Origin: Gigantopelta aegis
Taxonomy: Eukaryota; Mollusca; Gastropoda; Neomphalida; Peltospiridae
Reading direction: 5' to 3'
Length of the DNA stretch: 64,000 nucleotides
Assembly (NCBI RefSeq): GCF_016097555.1
Contig: NC_054699.1
Location: 8,578,789-8,642,788 of the forward strand
The notes beneath the pieces are model-generated. The model ran no database searches and was not told the origin of the DNA. It worked only from the letters and a program-made list of their open reading frames with translations. Shown piece after piece: positions 44,343 through 57,144 of this stretch; positions within the stretch are counted from its first letter, which is position 1, and the number at the start of each line of letters is the position of its first letter. Position numbers and translations under genes: made by a program.

Positions 44343-45848
44343 TACTCTTCAAAAAAAGAAACGCAAAAGGGTACAAATGGGTTATAACTCCGATTTTATG
44401 TTTCCTACCGGATCATGCTTTGTAAATATAAGGTCATTGCATGTCCCAAACACATTCCCACGGTTACATTCGATAAAACGCAGCTACTGTACAATAAAGT
44501 TCCAAAATGTGAATATTCGCAAAAACGCAGCCACGTGCAAACCATGTCACCACTGCACGTGCGTTGTCTGCACGTGCAACATGAACACCGACAGTATAAA
44601 GGTGCAGGGTGTTCGCTTGCCTGGCCTCTGTATCTGGCCGACAGTTGACAATCCTGGACATGCCACGTCTCAGTGAACCGCAGAGAAAACACATGCCATC
44701 GGCCGACTAGACGCAGGCGAATCCAGAACGGCCCGTTGCCAGGGCATTCCATGTGTCCCCAAGCACCATCTCCAGACTGTGGGACCGTTACCAGCAACAT
44801 GGATCAACACGTGACCTCCCTAGATCCGGTCGACCACCGGGTCACTACCCCGGGCAGGAACCGCTACGTCCGGGTACGCCACCTTCGGGAACGATTGACT
44901 ACTGCCACTTCCACAGCCGCAGCAATACCAGGTTTGCGCAGGATATCCGACCAGACCGTACGGAACCGCCTACGTGAGGTAGGAATTCGTGCCAGTCGTC
45001 CAGTTCGAGGTGTCATCTTAACACCACAACACCGTCGACTCCGACTGCAGTGGTGCCAGATTCATCGACAATGGCCTCAACTGCGATGGAGACAGGTGTG
45101 GTTCAGTGACGAGTCCCCGATTTTCTGCTCCAACGTCATGATGGAAGATGTCGCGTGTATAGGCGTCGTGGTGAACGTTATGCGGCAAACTGAGCGTGCA
45201 GGAAGTGGACAGATTCGGCGGGGGTAGTGTCATGGTGTGGGCAGCCATCTCACACACTGGCAAAATTGCCTGGGTCCACGTGGCAGGCAACCTGAATGCA
45301 CAGGGCGACATTGACCAGATCCTCCGGCCACACATCGTTCCAGTTATGGCCAACGCCAACGCAGTGTTCCAACATGATAACGCCAGACCTCACACAGCAC
45401 GTCTCACAACGGCTTTCCTACAGAACAACAACATTAATGTCCTTCCTTGGCCATCGATATCACCGGATTTGAACCCAATTGAGCATCTATGGGACGAGTT
45501 GGACCGACGCCTCCGACAGCGACAACCACAGCCCCAGACCCTGCCCGAGCTGGCAGCAGCCTTGCAGGCCGAGTGGGCCATCATCCCCCGGGACGTCATC
45601 CGTACTCTGGTTGCTTCAATGGGCAGGCGGTGCCAGGCAGTTGTCAACACACGCGGAGGCAACACCCGGTATTGACTCCAGATGACCTTGACCTTGGTGG
45701 TGTGTCCTATCACTTACTCACAATGGACTAGAGTGAATTGTGAACAATCCTGCAACATTTGGTAATTATCGGACTCACCATTCAATAATTAAATCAATTC
45801 TCCAAATGTTACGACAATGTGGTTTTGCGTTTCTTCTTTTGAAGAGTA
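44343..45848 (+). mobile_element. Tc1-type DNA transposon with TIRs and TA duplication
   Basis: The left end TACTCTTCAAAAAAAGAAAC is matched by the right end's reverse complement TACTCTTCAAAAGAAGAAAC, each followed by GCAAAA. TA flanks both ends (44341-44342, 45849-45850). At 1506 bp it is of typical length and it carries one transposase gene. Confidence 0.93.
44660..45675 (+). pseudogene. Tc1-type transposase, nearly complete but frameshifted
   Basis: The reading begins MPRLSEPQRKH at 44660 and contains in order: an HTH stretch (VSPSTISRLWDRYQQHGST, a different frame), the second HTH (LRRISDQTVRNRLREVGI), the first catalytic Asp in FSDES (about 45104-45118), GGGSVMVWAAIS, the second Asp in HDNARPH (about 45373) and SPDLNPIEHLWDEL with the catalytic Glu (about 45467-45500), ending at the TGA after GGNTRY. 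At least four small indels (near 44693, 44733, 44837-44860 and 45125-45185) throw the frame, so no full enzyme can be made. The C-terminal 159 codons (45196-45675) are uninterrupted. Family: Tc1/mariner DDE, cut-and-paste at TA. Confidence 0.92.
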
Positions 45849-46098
45849 TATATTGATCATCGGCTATTGGATGTCAAACATTTTCTAATTTTGACATATA
45901 TTCTAAAAGAGGGAACCCGCTGCATTTTTTCCGTTAGTAGCAAGGGATCTTTTATATGCACCATCTCACAAACAGGATATCACATACCACGGCCTTTGCA
46001 ATGGCTGGAACGAGAAATAGCCCAATGGGCCCACTGACGGGGATCGATCCCAAATTGACCGCGACCAAGCGAGCGCTTTACCACTGGGCTACGTCCTG

Positions 46099-46451
<353 letters not shown>

Positions 46452-46651
46452 NNNNNNNNNNNNNNNNNNNNNNNNNNNNNNNNNNNNNNNNNNNNNNNNN
46501 NNNNNNNNNNNNNNNNNNNNNNNNNNNNNNNNNNNNNNNNNNNNNNNNNNNNNNNNNNNNNNNNNNNNNNNNNNNNNNNNNNNNNNNNNNNNNNNNNNNN
46601 NNNNNNNNNNNNNNNNNNNNNNNNNNNNNNNNNNNNNNNNNNNNNNNNNNN
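46452..46651. other. Assembly gap, 200 N
   Basis: Exactly 200 N, the size of a placeholder gap, placed inside the GA-rich tract. True length is unknown. Confidence 0.99.
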
Positions 46652-46686
46652 ACACAGAGATAATGGCTGGGAAAAAAAAAGAAAGA

Positions 46687-47074
46687 AAATGGTTGTATTT
46701 AACGAACGGCCTCAACACATTTATTTACGGTTATACACGGTTATTGGCGTCAGGACATAGGGTAAAGAACACACAGATTTTGAGAGGAAACCCGCTGTCG
46801 CCATTTCATGGGCTACTCTTTCCGATTAGCAGCAAGGGATCTTTTATTTGCGCTTCTCACAGACAGGATAGCACAAATCATGGCCTTTGTTGAACCAGTT
46901 ATGGATCACTGGTCGGTGCAAGTGATTTACACCTACCCACTGAGCCTTGCCGAGCACTCACTCAGGGTTTGGAGTCGGTATCTGAATTAAAAATCCCATG
47001 CCTCGACTGGGATCCGAACCCAGTACCTACCAGCCTTTTGACCGATGGCCTAACCACGACGCCACCGAGGCCAG
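46687..47074 (-). mobile_element. Family B SINE, full length
   Basis: From GTATTTAACGAACGGCCTCA to CACGACGCCACCGAGGCCAG. A small duplication (GGTTATACACGGTTATTGG) lies in the tail. Confidence 0.9.
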
Positions 47075-47170
47075 TCAGATATGGCAGAAGAGGGAAAGAG
47101 AGATTCATGAAAAAACCGAGATGGAGAGAGATATGGAGGGAGAGGGGGAGTGATAGAGAGAAAGAGATAT

Positions 47171-47176
<6 letters not shown>

Positions 47177-47257
<81 letters not shown>
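47177..47257. repeat. GA microsatellite
   Basis: Uninterrupted GA repeat of about 80 bp in a wider GA-rich region (47090-47320). Confidence 0.97.
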
Positions 47258-47262
<5 letters not shown>

Positions 47263-47554
47263 AGATAGGGGCAGAGACAAGAAAACGAGAAATTGAGGGA
47301 ACGAGGGAAAGAGAGAGGTTTTGAGCTAGAGCGTGTTAGAATAAAGCTACCTTTGCAAACAATGGTGCATATTCTAGTCGTTACGAAGCATTACATAATG
47401 CAGAGAGTGGGTATTTAATTTTGACAAAACAAATGGCGCTACATAATATATGAACGACCCCTCATCAAGTGTCTATGTATATTCTAAGTACTCGGCGATG
47501 CAGGGTTCGTTGTACCAAAGAAACACGTTCTGTGTCAAAGTGCGAGGTGCACCA

Positions 47555-47785
47555 ACCGGCCTAGGTGGTGTCGTGGTTAAGCCATCGGATAACAGGCTGG
47601 TAGGTACTGGGTTCACAATCCGGTACCGGCTCCCACCCAGAGCGAGATTTAACGACTCGGTGGGTAGGTGTAAGACCACTACACCCTCTGTTCTGGACAG
47701 AGAGAGCAGATAGCTGAAGCATGTGCCCAGAACAGCGTGCGTGGACCTTAACTGGATATAAGCGCAAAAATAAGTTGAAATGAAG
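47555..47785 (+). mobile_element. Family C SINE
   Basis: CCGGCCTAGGTGGTGTCGTG, GGTTCACAATCCGGTACCGG and a 3' end GGATATAAGCGCAAAAATAA; the CTCTCACTAA block is deleted. Confidence 0.88.
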
Positions 47786-47924
47786 TGAAAAAATCAGGTG
47801 TGCCTTCATATTTACGGAATAAAAACAGCTGCTGTTTTAGTTGGTAGTAATATGTTACATTGATTATTTGGCCAAATACTATCATCCAGTGACACTAAAT
47901 AAATACTACTGTACAGTATATACA

Positions 47925-48190
47925 GGAGGTTAATACCAGTGCAGAGTAGCCCAAACAATTGAGCTGCGATTTTCAGCAAAAATTAGCCTTGCTAATAATT
48001 TTTTAAAATAAAATCCCTTAAATGGACCCCCTAAATCTAACCCCCTATTTGTTTTCAGGTAGATTAAATATAAAGCACAATTGTTTTTGTTTGTGTACTG
48101 CCTGTGTGTGATGACACGTTGCTTTGATCAGTTTTGTTAGTAAACGTTAACATTATCGGCAATAGGAATTGATTTGGTATATTGGAAGCT
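47925..48190 (+). repeat. Dispersed repeat, copy 2
   Basis: Shares ordered blocks with 34018-34432: CAGTATATACAGGAGGTTAA, CAGGTAGATTAAATATAAAG, TGTACTGCCTGTGTGTGATG and GGCAATAGGAATTGATTTGG. No coding capacity is seen. Confidence 0.8.
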
Positions 48191-48702
48191 ATATACACAT
48201 TTCCCGGAATGCACCGACTTTTCCGGTTAGCGAGCTCCATTGTGAATACTGACCTAGATATCGAATCTGCTCGGTGACGGGGAGTAAATTGAGATATATA
48301 TATTTCAATGTACTGATTGCGAAACTGTGTAGTCGTGTTGCCGACTTGTACTGTAGATCAACCAGACGAATGTTTTGATGGTACTTTTAACAAAGTCCAT
48401 ATTTGGACTGGTGTTGGCACATTATAAATTGCAGCTGATACGGAAATCGAAAACGCTTTTCGGCTGGTTATTTTATAAGGTAAATAGTTGTTGAAGATAA
48501 ATCGTAACAGCTAGCAACAATGGCTAAACAATGACACGGAACATGGTGACTAACTAAATAATATATTCCGGAACCAGGTAGAAGATACCGATTGTGAAAG
48601 AAGTATAGGTGACTAGGCTGGATAAAGAAAAGTTAAAGGAGCAAATCACAGATAAAATCAAACAGGCATAGAGTAGTTTAGACTCGAGCGCCCTTTAATA
48701 TC
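48191..48702 (+). promoter_or_regulatory. Probable promoter and 5' UTR of the TRIM gene
   Basis: TTTCCCGGAATGCACC and CTTTTCCGGTTAG (48200-48235) contain ETS-type GGAA cores in both orientations, and no TATA box is obvious. The ATG at 48703 has A at -3. The assignment is by position; transcription start unknown. Confidence 0.35.
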
Positions 48703-49860
48703 ATGTCCGAGAGTCTGTGCAGTGAGAGCGTAGTGGTTCCTATACTGGACATAAAGGAGGAATTTGCTACATGTGAAATATGTTTAGAAGATTTTGATAA
48801 TGACAGAAGATCGCCAAGAACGTTACCTTGCTTTCATTCATTATGTTGTGACTGTCTAGAACAGATATGGAACAATTTGCCACAAGGTGTTCAATGCCCC
48901 ACATGTCGACAGGCATGGCCTGTTCAAGGTACAATCAAAGAAACATTTCCACAAAACAAAATATTGACAAATTTAGTCGAGTACATCGAGTTGAAAAACA
49001 AGCCAGAAGACGTGTTGTGTTGGCAGTGTCCAAATAAGTCAAATGCTGTGATTCGCTGTTTGGAATGCCAACAATATATGTGTGAACTGTGTGCAGCATG
49101 TCATAAGAAGTTTCCATTTTCAGAAAAAAGCACAAGACGGTTAGTATTGCTGACCTGATTACCACGCCTCTGGAGTATTTCCAACAGAAATCTGTATGCA
49201 AAATACATGACGGCATGAAGCTTGATGTCTTCTGCAAAGCAGACGGTTGTCACACGCCAGTATGCACTACTTGTGTTATTTTGTCTCACCGAGATCATGA
49301 CATATGTAATGTTAAGGAGGTCTACAACATGAAGAAGGATATGATTAACTCGTCTCTGGATGATATGAACAGAAGAACAAAGGCGTGTACAGCATACAAG
49401 GACGAACTGGTTCAGCAGAATTCTAGACTAGAAACAGTGCAGCAGCAGTTAATAGAAGATATCGACACCCGCTACCATCAAATTCAGTTAAAGGTACAAG
49501 AAAGTAAAGAAAAAGTGAAAAGCCTGGTTCTTCAGAATATAACAGAACAAAAGAAAGAGAGGGAAGAGCAGATAAGACTGGTTGAAGAATCGGAAACACT
49601 AAAATCAGCTCATGCTCTGTACTGTCACCAAGCTGTTGCTTTTGCTAGAGATGTGGACTTTATTGACATGTCCCAGTCACTGGAGGAGAAAATCAAGTCA
49701 CTAACTGGAATACCAAAACTTCCTGACTTGAAGGTACAGGAGATCGCATTGGAGGCAGATGCATACGAAAGGCTGGAGCAAAGCATAGAGGCGATTTCTC
49801 TAAGAATAGAAACAAGAAATGATGGAGCACGTGTATCCAGCTTAACGTCACAGGATCAAG
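48703..49860 (+). CDS. TRIM-type RING E3 ubiquitin ligase exon, with frameshift
   Basis: The first frame (48703-49158, 151 codons) has a canonical C3HC4 RING: C24, C27, C43, H45, C48, C51, C65, C68. It is followed by a B-box 1 (C106, C109, C119, C122, C127, C130, H134). After an A6 run at 49124-49129 the protein continues in the -1 frame (HKTVSIADLITTPLEYFQ from 49131). That frame carries a B-box 2 (SVCKIH, FCKADGC, CTTC, SHRDH; about 49194-49300) and a coiled coil to about 49620, then a helical region. The order RING-B1-B2-coiled coil defines the TRIM family, which ubiquitinates targets, often in innate immunity or development. At 49861 CAAG/GTAATT is a good splice donor (phase 1), so the C-terminal domain lies in later exons. 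One extra A would restore the frame: it is either a sequence error, a null allele or a pseudogene. Confidence 0.88.
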
Positions 49861-51502
49861 GTAATTTTACTATGATAACTTTAATATTAATTGCACTTAT
49901 ATTTTACAAATCGTTCCTGCCATTGATGTTGCAGTGCTTTTGTGACACTAGGCACTTGGGCACTACTATCGCCGTAATGCCTACCATCGTGACTTAGTTT
50001 GTTTCTACGATAGCCAGCCAGTTCCACGACACATCGTATACGTAGCTTACTGATGTCGTAAATTACAATGAAAATTTACAATAGGTTCGTGGCAGTTGTA
50101 AGCCACTGACGTAGAATGGCAGTTCGGTGATGATTTGATAATTTTCTAAGAAGGATACTTTGTGTTTCCCTGGCACCTCTATCCAATACCAGATGGCTTC
50201 CTGTTTCGGATAATGGTGGACTTGAAATTGATCATTTAGTCCTAGAAATGTTATGTGTACTCCAATGTCTATGTGTAGGGATGGAGTTTGGAACTGACAT
50301 CACAGAATACATCGCGTCACGTGGTATTTTGTACAGTACACGTCGACTCTTACATGTAACGTGTAAAATTAGATTTGTATACCTAATTTCTTTTGCATTA
50401 TGTGTGTAATTCATCTAAGAGACTAGTCTTATACTAGTCTGTGTTTGTACTTTTTTTATTTGAAATTCTATTCACATTAACTTGTGCTCAAGTGGATATA
50501 ATTCACATCTACACTGAATATTGCCATTAGGCATATCTAGCGCCACACATTCTTACTTCCATTCATATTCCTTCTCAGGCTCTGCACTTGTCACTCCATG
50601 TATGCCAACCAGCTATCATGTTAACTTATCTCGAAATAACCCATTTCATGTCCAGTGTTCCTTTTGAAATTCCTTAGCCATGTCCATCTGATTGGGGAAC
50701 AGACTGGTATGAATGATAACAAATGACAGCTTGCCAATTTGTTATCTTTATCGGCATTCTCGGGGATCATGATATAGGGTGGAGAAAGATGATGTAAACT
50801 CTACGGTAGTTCAAATCATAGATAAGATATATGAACATTAATTTCTGTTTATCTTCCATGAGCCACATACCTTGCTTACAATTGCACAGCAGAGATTGCT
50901 AGTCACGGTCTTCTCTGCATCTTTAAAGATTCCGCTTGTTACCAAGTTGAGTGTATAAACATGTTCGTAGCTGGGATGGTAAACAGGCGGCAATGTATAG
51001 ATGTTGAAGAATGATCTTTGTGTCTGTATCATCTTGTGTACAAGCCAACTATACAACTCGCTAGGTCATGATTTGCTTTCTTGTGGACTTTTCTCAAATA
51101 AAACCTTTTTTTTCATTTAAAAATAATATCTTCCAGTCTATTGTGACCTTTGTAAGGGTTACTTAGATGAAGCGTGGTTTGGAAGAACCCTTTCTTGCTC
51201 GCTCTATAGATTTACTCACAGCACGAAGTGTGATATCTTTTCCTATAGGAAAGAATAAAAATATTCTTACATTTTCCATTTTATTACATAATATTTAGTG
51301 AAATATCTTAAAATATCAGTGACATAAAAGTGTTATTAGTCACTCAGTGACTATAACACATTTTAGAGTGAACATTTCAGTCTAAAATGTGTTATCGTCA
51401 CTGTAGAAAGTGTTATCTTCACTGTAAGAAACCCGGAACTATTTTGCTACTGGCATTTTAAAAATAAAGGAAAATTGCCAAAAGTTATATAATAAATAGA
51501 AA
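49861..51502 (+). other. Probable intron of the TRIM gene
   Basis: SINE-poor unassigned DNA after the donor. The open frame runs on for 45 codons to a stop at 49995-49997 with no recognised domain, so an intron-retention C-terminus is possible but unsupported. A small inverted repeat (CTATAACACATTTTAGA / TCTAAAATGTGTTAT) lies at 51350-51403. At 51136 there is an acceptor-like CTTCCAG followed by about 40 open codons (YCDLCKGYLDEAWF...), not recognised. Confidence 0.5.
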
Positions 51503-51650
51503 ATTTCATGTTTTTTGTCAGATATGATTTATATCTCAGCTCGTGAAGTTTGCAATCATATCACACTCATGGCGCATGCGCAACTCGTGAGATATGATTG
51601 CAAACTTCACTCGATGAGATATAAATCATATTTGACAAAAAACATGAAAT
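51503..51650. repeat. 148-bp foldback hairpin
   Basis: ATTTCATGTTTTTTGTCAGA and GTGAAGTTTGCAATCATATC pair with GATATGATTGCAAACTTCAC and TTTGACAAAAAACATGAAAT. The loop is ACACTCATGGCGCATGCGCA. Confidence 0.92.
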
Positions 51651-52257
51651 ATCCTCTATCTATTACATATCATCAGCAAATCTTCACATGATACATTTAG
51701 TGTCAAACTAGGAATGCTGCTATTATGCTATAGTGGATTATGTGCAAACGTTCTTCCATCCTGTAGATATTCCCCGATAATACATACTAAGAGGACAAAA
51801 TGCCAAGGTCTCATTTGGTATTAGTCATATTACACAGTCCTGGGCATTCGTCAACCACATGGACATGGCAGAGAAATGTCCAAAGAAATACTGAAGCTGA
51901 AGTGGATGGTTGGTGGTTTGATGCTACAAGGGCAGTTGATATATTAATGGAGGAACCAGAGCAATGGTCCAGAGGAAAAACAAGAAGTTATAGAAATTGT
52001 GAACATGATAGATATTATATTTGAGTGAGATGAAAAGACTAAAATAGGAATGGAAGTCAAGTACTTGATATGTCTGATGATAATATTTGATGTCAATTAT
52101 ATACACCTAAGCATAAGATAAGCACAATTTAGATAGAAATTCATTTTAGAAATACATATACATGTATTACAAGCTGCTGTGGGAAACATGAATTGTACCG
52201 ATAACTGTACTTTTTATAAGTGTATGTAGCCAAGTGCCAACTACGTGGCTGTTTCGT
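51651..52257. other. Unassigned DNA
   Basis: A plus-strand 74-codon frame (51800-52024, with VDGWWFDATRAVDILMEEPE) has non-random-looking composition but no domain I recognise. It could be a decayed transposon piece. Confidence 0.4.
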
Positions 52258-53830
<1,573 letters not shown>

Positions 53831-55056
53831 CCACATCATGACTTGTTCTAAGGATATAACATACATGATTAATAAAGGAAAATTAATTCAACATTTCGTT
53901 GACGGGCACAGTCTATTTTTGACAGGCTCAAATTGACTGGCATAGGTAATTTTCACAGGCACCACTAAAAAAAAAATATTTCCAGGCCTGCAACAGTTTT
54001 GGTCCCCACAATTTAAAACCTAATGCATAATTTTCTTTCCAAGTACATATAACTGATTTGTTTTTCTAAGAACTAAGTAGCTAACTAACATTAAGATAAT
54101 AATAATGTTAATGATTACACTGATTTATGTAGTATTAGTAAAATATACAAATGTTGTATTTACGATGATACACCCTGATAACAACAATCCATTTAATTTT
54201 CCTATCCATTAAATAATGAAACAATACCTCACTATTTTAGTCATAGTTTATTTTTAAGTATATTTTATATATTTGTGGTTATTCATTAATAACATTAAAT
54301 ATATATATAAGTACAAGTTCATCAAAATTACATTTAATTCAGAGGAAATATGTTATAGGGTGTATACTACCAAATTAAATCCCATAGACGACAATAGTAA
54401 AATATGTGGCTAAAACTGCAGCGTATCAATCGACATAAACACCACGGATATAAATACTACCACCCCTCACACTTAAAGTGAATCAGAATTTGTTTGTATG
54501 GTGAAGCTGCTCATTTCAGAGACAATAGTAAAATATGTGGCTAAAACTCCTACCTGCAGCGTATCAATCGACATAAACACCACGGATATAAATACTACCA
54601 CCCCTCACACTTAAAGTGAATCAGAATGTTTTTCTTATGGTGAAGCTGCTCATTTCAGAGATAGCGGGTAGCCTTCCTCACAAACTTTGCGTACTTTGTT
54701 TTATAGGTACCCCATACATGTTTCAAGCACAAGGTTACTAGTGGAACTAGATGATATAAAATTGCATACATTTTTTGCCCAGATGAAACTATTCTATTTT
54801 ATAACCAACACACATATATCACCTATCACAGGACCTGTGGTGTTAACTTCTGTATGAAAAGTTGGTGCACCTCGAACTTTGACCAAGCCAGTTTAGTACT
54901 ACCTATAATGATAACATACATTTTTTCAAAAAGTTACCAACTATGTGTTATTATGACAACCAGGATTTGGTGTATTCTGACATAAACTAACAACTCCACT
55001 GAATCTTTTGCTTCTACAGTGAATCCTAATATAATGTATACCTCATAAGGCATATA
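53831..55056. other. AT-rich DNA with a 131-bp tandem duplication
   Basis: GACAATAGTAAAATATGTGG starts at 54390 and 54521, and the following 131 bp are repeated almost exactly, with an 8-bp difference (CCTACCTG). No gene is recognised. Confidence 0.85.
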
Positions 55057-55753
55057 CAGTCAGACCTAGTTACAATGACCACGTTCGTCCCTGGGTCACT
55101 TTGTCGTTATATCGAAATTGTTGTTATATCGATTTATTAATCATCAGCTATTGAGTGTCAATAGTAGCAAGTGATTATTTCTATGCACCATCCCACAGAC
55201 AGGATAACACATACAAAGGCATTTAATATACCAATTGTGCTACACTGGCTGGAATGAGAAATAGCCCAATGGTCCCACCGACGGGGATGGATCACAGACC
55301 ATCATTAAATCCTGAGTATATTATTATTAATCAAAGCGCATTCACAGTCAATCTAATCGATTGGTACCTACTTCGTTTACAAAATGTCGTAAAACTAGTC
55401 GACCTGATTGTTCGAAGTTAATCCTTTAACTGAATGACTAAAGGCTTATGTTAAAAAGCAATACACGTCTACATAGTTAGCCGACATAGGTAACTCAGAC
55501 ATCATGTGACACTATCGGCCAGCGACGGGATCAAGGATGCCAAATGACTGTGTGTATACTGCCAACGTACTACGGCATCTGTGATTATGTAATGTCGTTG
55601 TAAAGAGGTGTTTTTAGACGTTGGGTGCACGTTTGTTCCTAATTTGCTCTGTCGGTGAACAGAATAGCATTGGTGTACGTTCGTTCTCGACAATTTGTGA
55701 TCGGATGGTGTAAATGTCGAAGTAACGACGGTCGTTGTAACGAGGTCTGACTG
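55057..55753. mobile_element. pogo/Tigger-like MITE with TA duplication
   Basis: The left end CAGTCAGACCTAGTTACAAT and the right end's reverse complement CAGTCAGACCTCGTTACAAC are flanked by TA (55055-55056, 55754-55755). Termini of the form CAGTNAGACCTCGTTAYAACGA are characteristic of pogo/Tigger elements. No transposase is present. Confidence 0.8.
55128..55303 (-). mobile_element. SINE fragment nested in the Tigger-like MITE
   Basis: TCGATTTATTAATCATCAGC to CCCACCGACGGGGATGGATC is a minus-strand family A copy with an internal deletion. Confidence 0.8.
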
Positions 55754-56167
55754 TATATTGTATACAGTTTTGTACAAATGCAATATGTCATATTAAACCA
55801 ATCCAATAAATGCAATTTCAGGGTTTGTTATGACAATCCGTTTAAGTTCCCTACGAAGAACTTGATCCAGAACCCTTTCAGAGAATTGCACGGACAATGC
55901 TTGATCTTGACTATAGCACTATCTGCATGGCTAATAATTGTATCATTATCCAGCCCCTGTGTGTGCTGTAACCTCACCGTGGTGCAGGGGTGTAACATTC
56001 TCTTTGAGAATGGCCAATACAGCACAAAATTGAAGTTTTGAGTAAAATTTAGTATCTGTAAAATTCTGTGATATTTGTGTTTTTGCACAGTTCTTTACAC
56101 TGTTTTTGTTTGTCTTGAGTTTTTATATTGATGTTGATCATCACTTTATTTATTTGCATTACCATAG
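55754..56167. other. Unassigned DNA with an exon-like open stretch
   Basis: After an acceptor-like CAATTTCAG (to 55820) a plus-strand frame runs to TGA at 56039-56041 and includes a hydrophobic stretch (CLILTIALSAWLIIVSLSS). The opposite strand is also open. I cannot tell which, if either, is coding. Confidence 0.3.
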
Positions 56168-56236
56168 TTTGACACCCAATAGCCGATGTATTTTTCGTGC
56201 TGGGGTGTCGCTAAACATTCATTCATTCATTCATTA
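56168..56236 (+). mobile_element. SINE/LINE tail fragment with ATTC repeat
   Basis: TTTGACACCCAATAGCCGAT, GGGGTGTCGCTAAACATTC and a short CATT microsatellite form a 3' end without any body. Confidence 0.75.
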
Positions 56237-56429
56237 TCCAGCCGCTGGCTATCCTGAAACAATCTCAACAGTGTATGGGAGTATTATCGTAAACATTCAC
56301 CCTCATTCTGCTTGTTGTCAAAGAATAGCCTGTGTCTCTCTGGCATAGACAATGTATTACCAAAACACTTTCATGTATTTTTAAATGGTGTCAGCATTGT
56401 CTGCTTCACTCAGAGGCTGCAATGTAATT

Positions 56430-56870
56430 TCATTTTGTTTTGTCATGCTCCCTAAATAACACATCACCAAATTTACCTCTTCGGACGGAGACATATCGAG
56501 CCTGAATTGCCATCTTAATATCTTCTAACCAGTCTTGTAAGTCAGACTGACCTTCGTTTCCACTATATTTGGGGAGTTTATCTCTAAATGGCACATCACC
56601 AAGTTTACCTCTTCGGACGGAGACATATCGAGCCTGAATTGCCATCTTAATATTTTCTAACCAGTCTTGTAAGTCAGACTGACCTTCCTTTCCACTATAT
56701 TTGGGGAGTTTATCTCTAAATGGCACATCACCAAGTTTACCTCTTCGGACGGAGACATATCGAGCCTGAATTGCCATCTTAATATCTTCTAACCAGTCTT
56801 GTAAGTCAGACTGACCTTCCTTTCCACAATATTTGGGGAGTTTATCTTTGACAACAAGCAGAGTGTATTT
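56430..56870 (-). pseudogene. gag-like fragment with a 44-residue in-frame repeat
   Basis: On the minus strand a 132-bp unit is repeated three times, with a partial fourth. Each copy encodes MAIQARYVSVRRGKLGDV followed by FRDKLPKYSGKEGQSDLQ and DWLENIK (44 residues). The pattern 'K.PKYSG...SDLQDWLE.IK.A...' resembles the N-terminal part of retrotransposon Gag proteins, but the match is from memory. The copies stay in frame (56430-56777 is open), differ at few positions, and the region lies downstream of the coiled-coil piece at 56974-57144. No capsid major homology region, zinc knuckle or polymerase is visible here. Confidence 0.55.
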
Positions 56871-56973
56871 TTAAAATGCTGTCAGCACTATCTGCTTCAC
56901 TCAGAGATTGCAATTTAATTTCATTTTGTTTTGTCATTCAGACTGACTTTCTTTTCCACCATATTTGGGGAGT

Positions 56974-57144
56974 TTATCTTTGACAACATACTCCCATACT
57001 AGGAGTATGTCTACGTTGCCACACTTGCTTTAATTCAGTTTGAGCTATGGTATGTTCATCTGTTAATTTTATACTTCTTAATTTCTCTGCTTCTAATTCA
57101 AGCTTAAGGACATCAAGTTCATTTCTCATTTTTGCCAGTGCCAT
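56974..57144 (-). pseudogene. gag-like N-terminal coiled-coil fragment
   Basis: The minus-strand frame starts MALAKMRNELDVLKLELEAE at 57144, is strongly heptad-like for about 40 residues, and stops at TAA 56974-56976. A shift of frame just before the stop restores VVKDKLPKYGGKESQSD, the same sequence family as the 44-residue repeats. Together with the preceding entry this looks like one decayed open reading frame of an LTR-type element; no LTRs are seen. Confidence 0.55.

Larger units (their letters stand above)
44320..46098 (-). mobile_element. Family A SINE split by a Tc1-type transposon
   Basis: The tail (TATAACGACATCACATTGA, ending 44340) and the remainder (TTGATCATCGGCTATTGG from 45853 to TTTACCACTGGGCTACGTCC at 46096) form one minus-strand SINE once the 1.5-kb element is removed. 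Confidence 0.9.

Noticed and set aside
49124..49130. Programmed -1 ribosomal frameshift at AAAAAAG in the TRIM exon
   Set aside because: The incoming frame reads GAA AAA AGC, not the canonical X XXY YYZ phasing, and no downstream pseudoknot is apparent. A sequence error or mutation is simpler.
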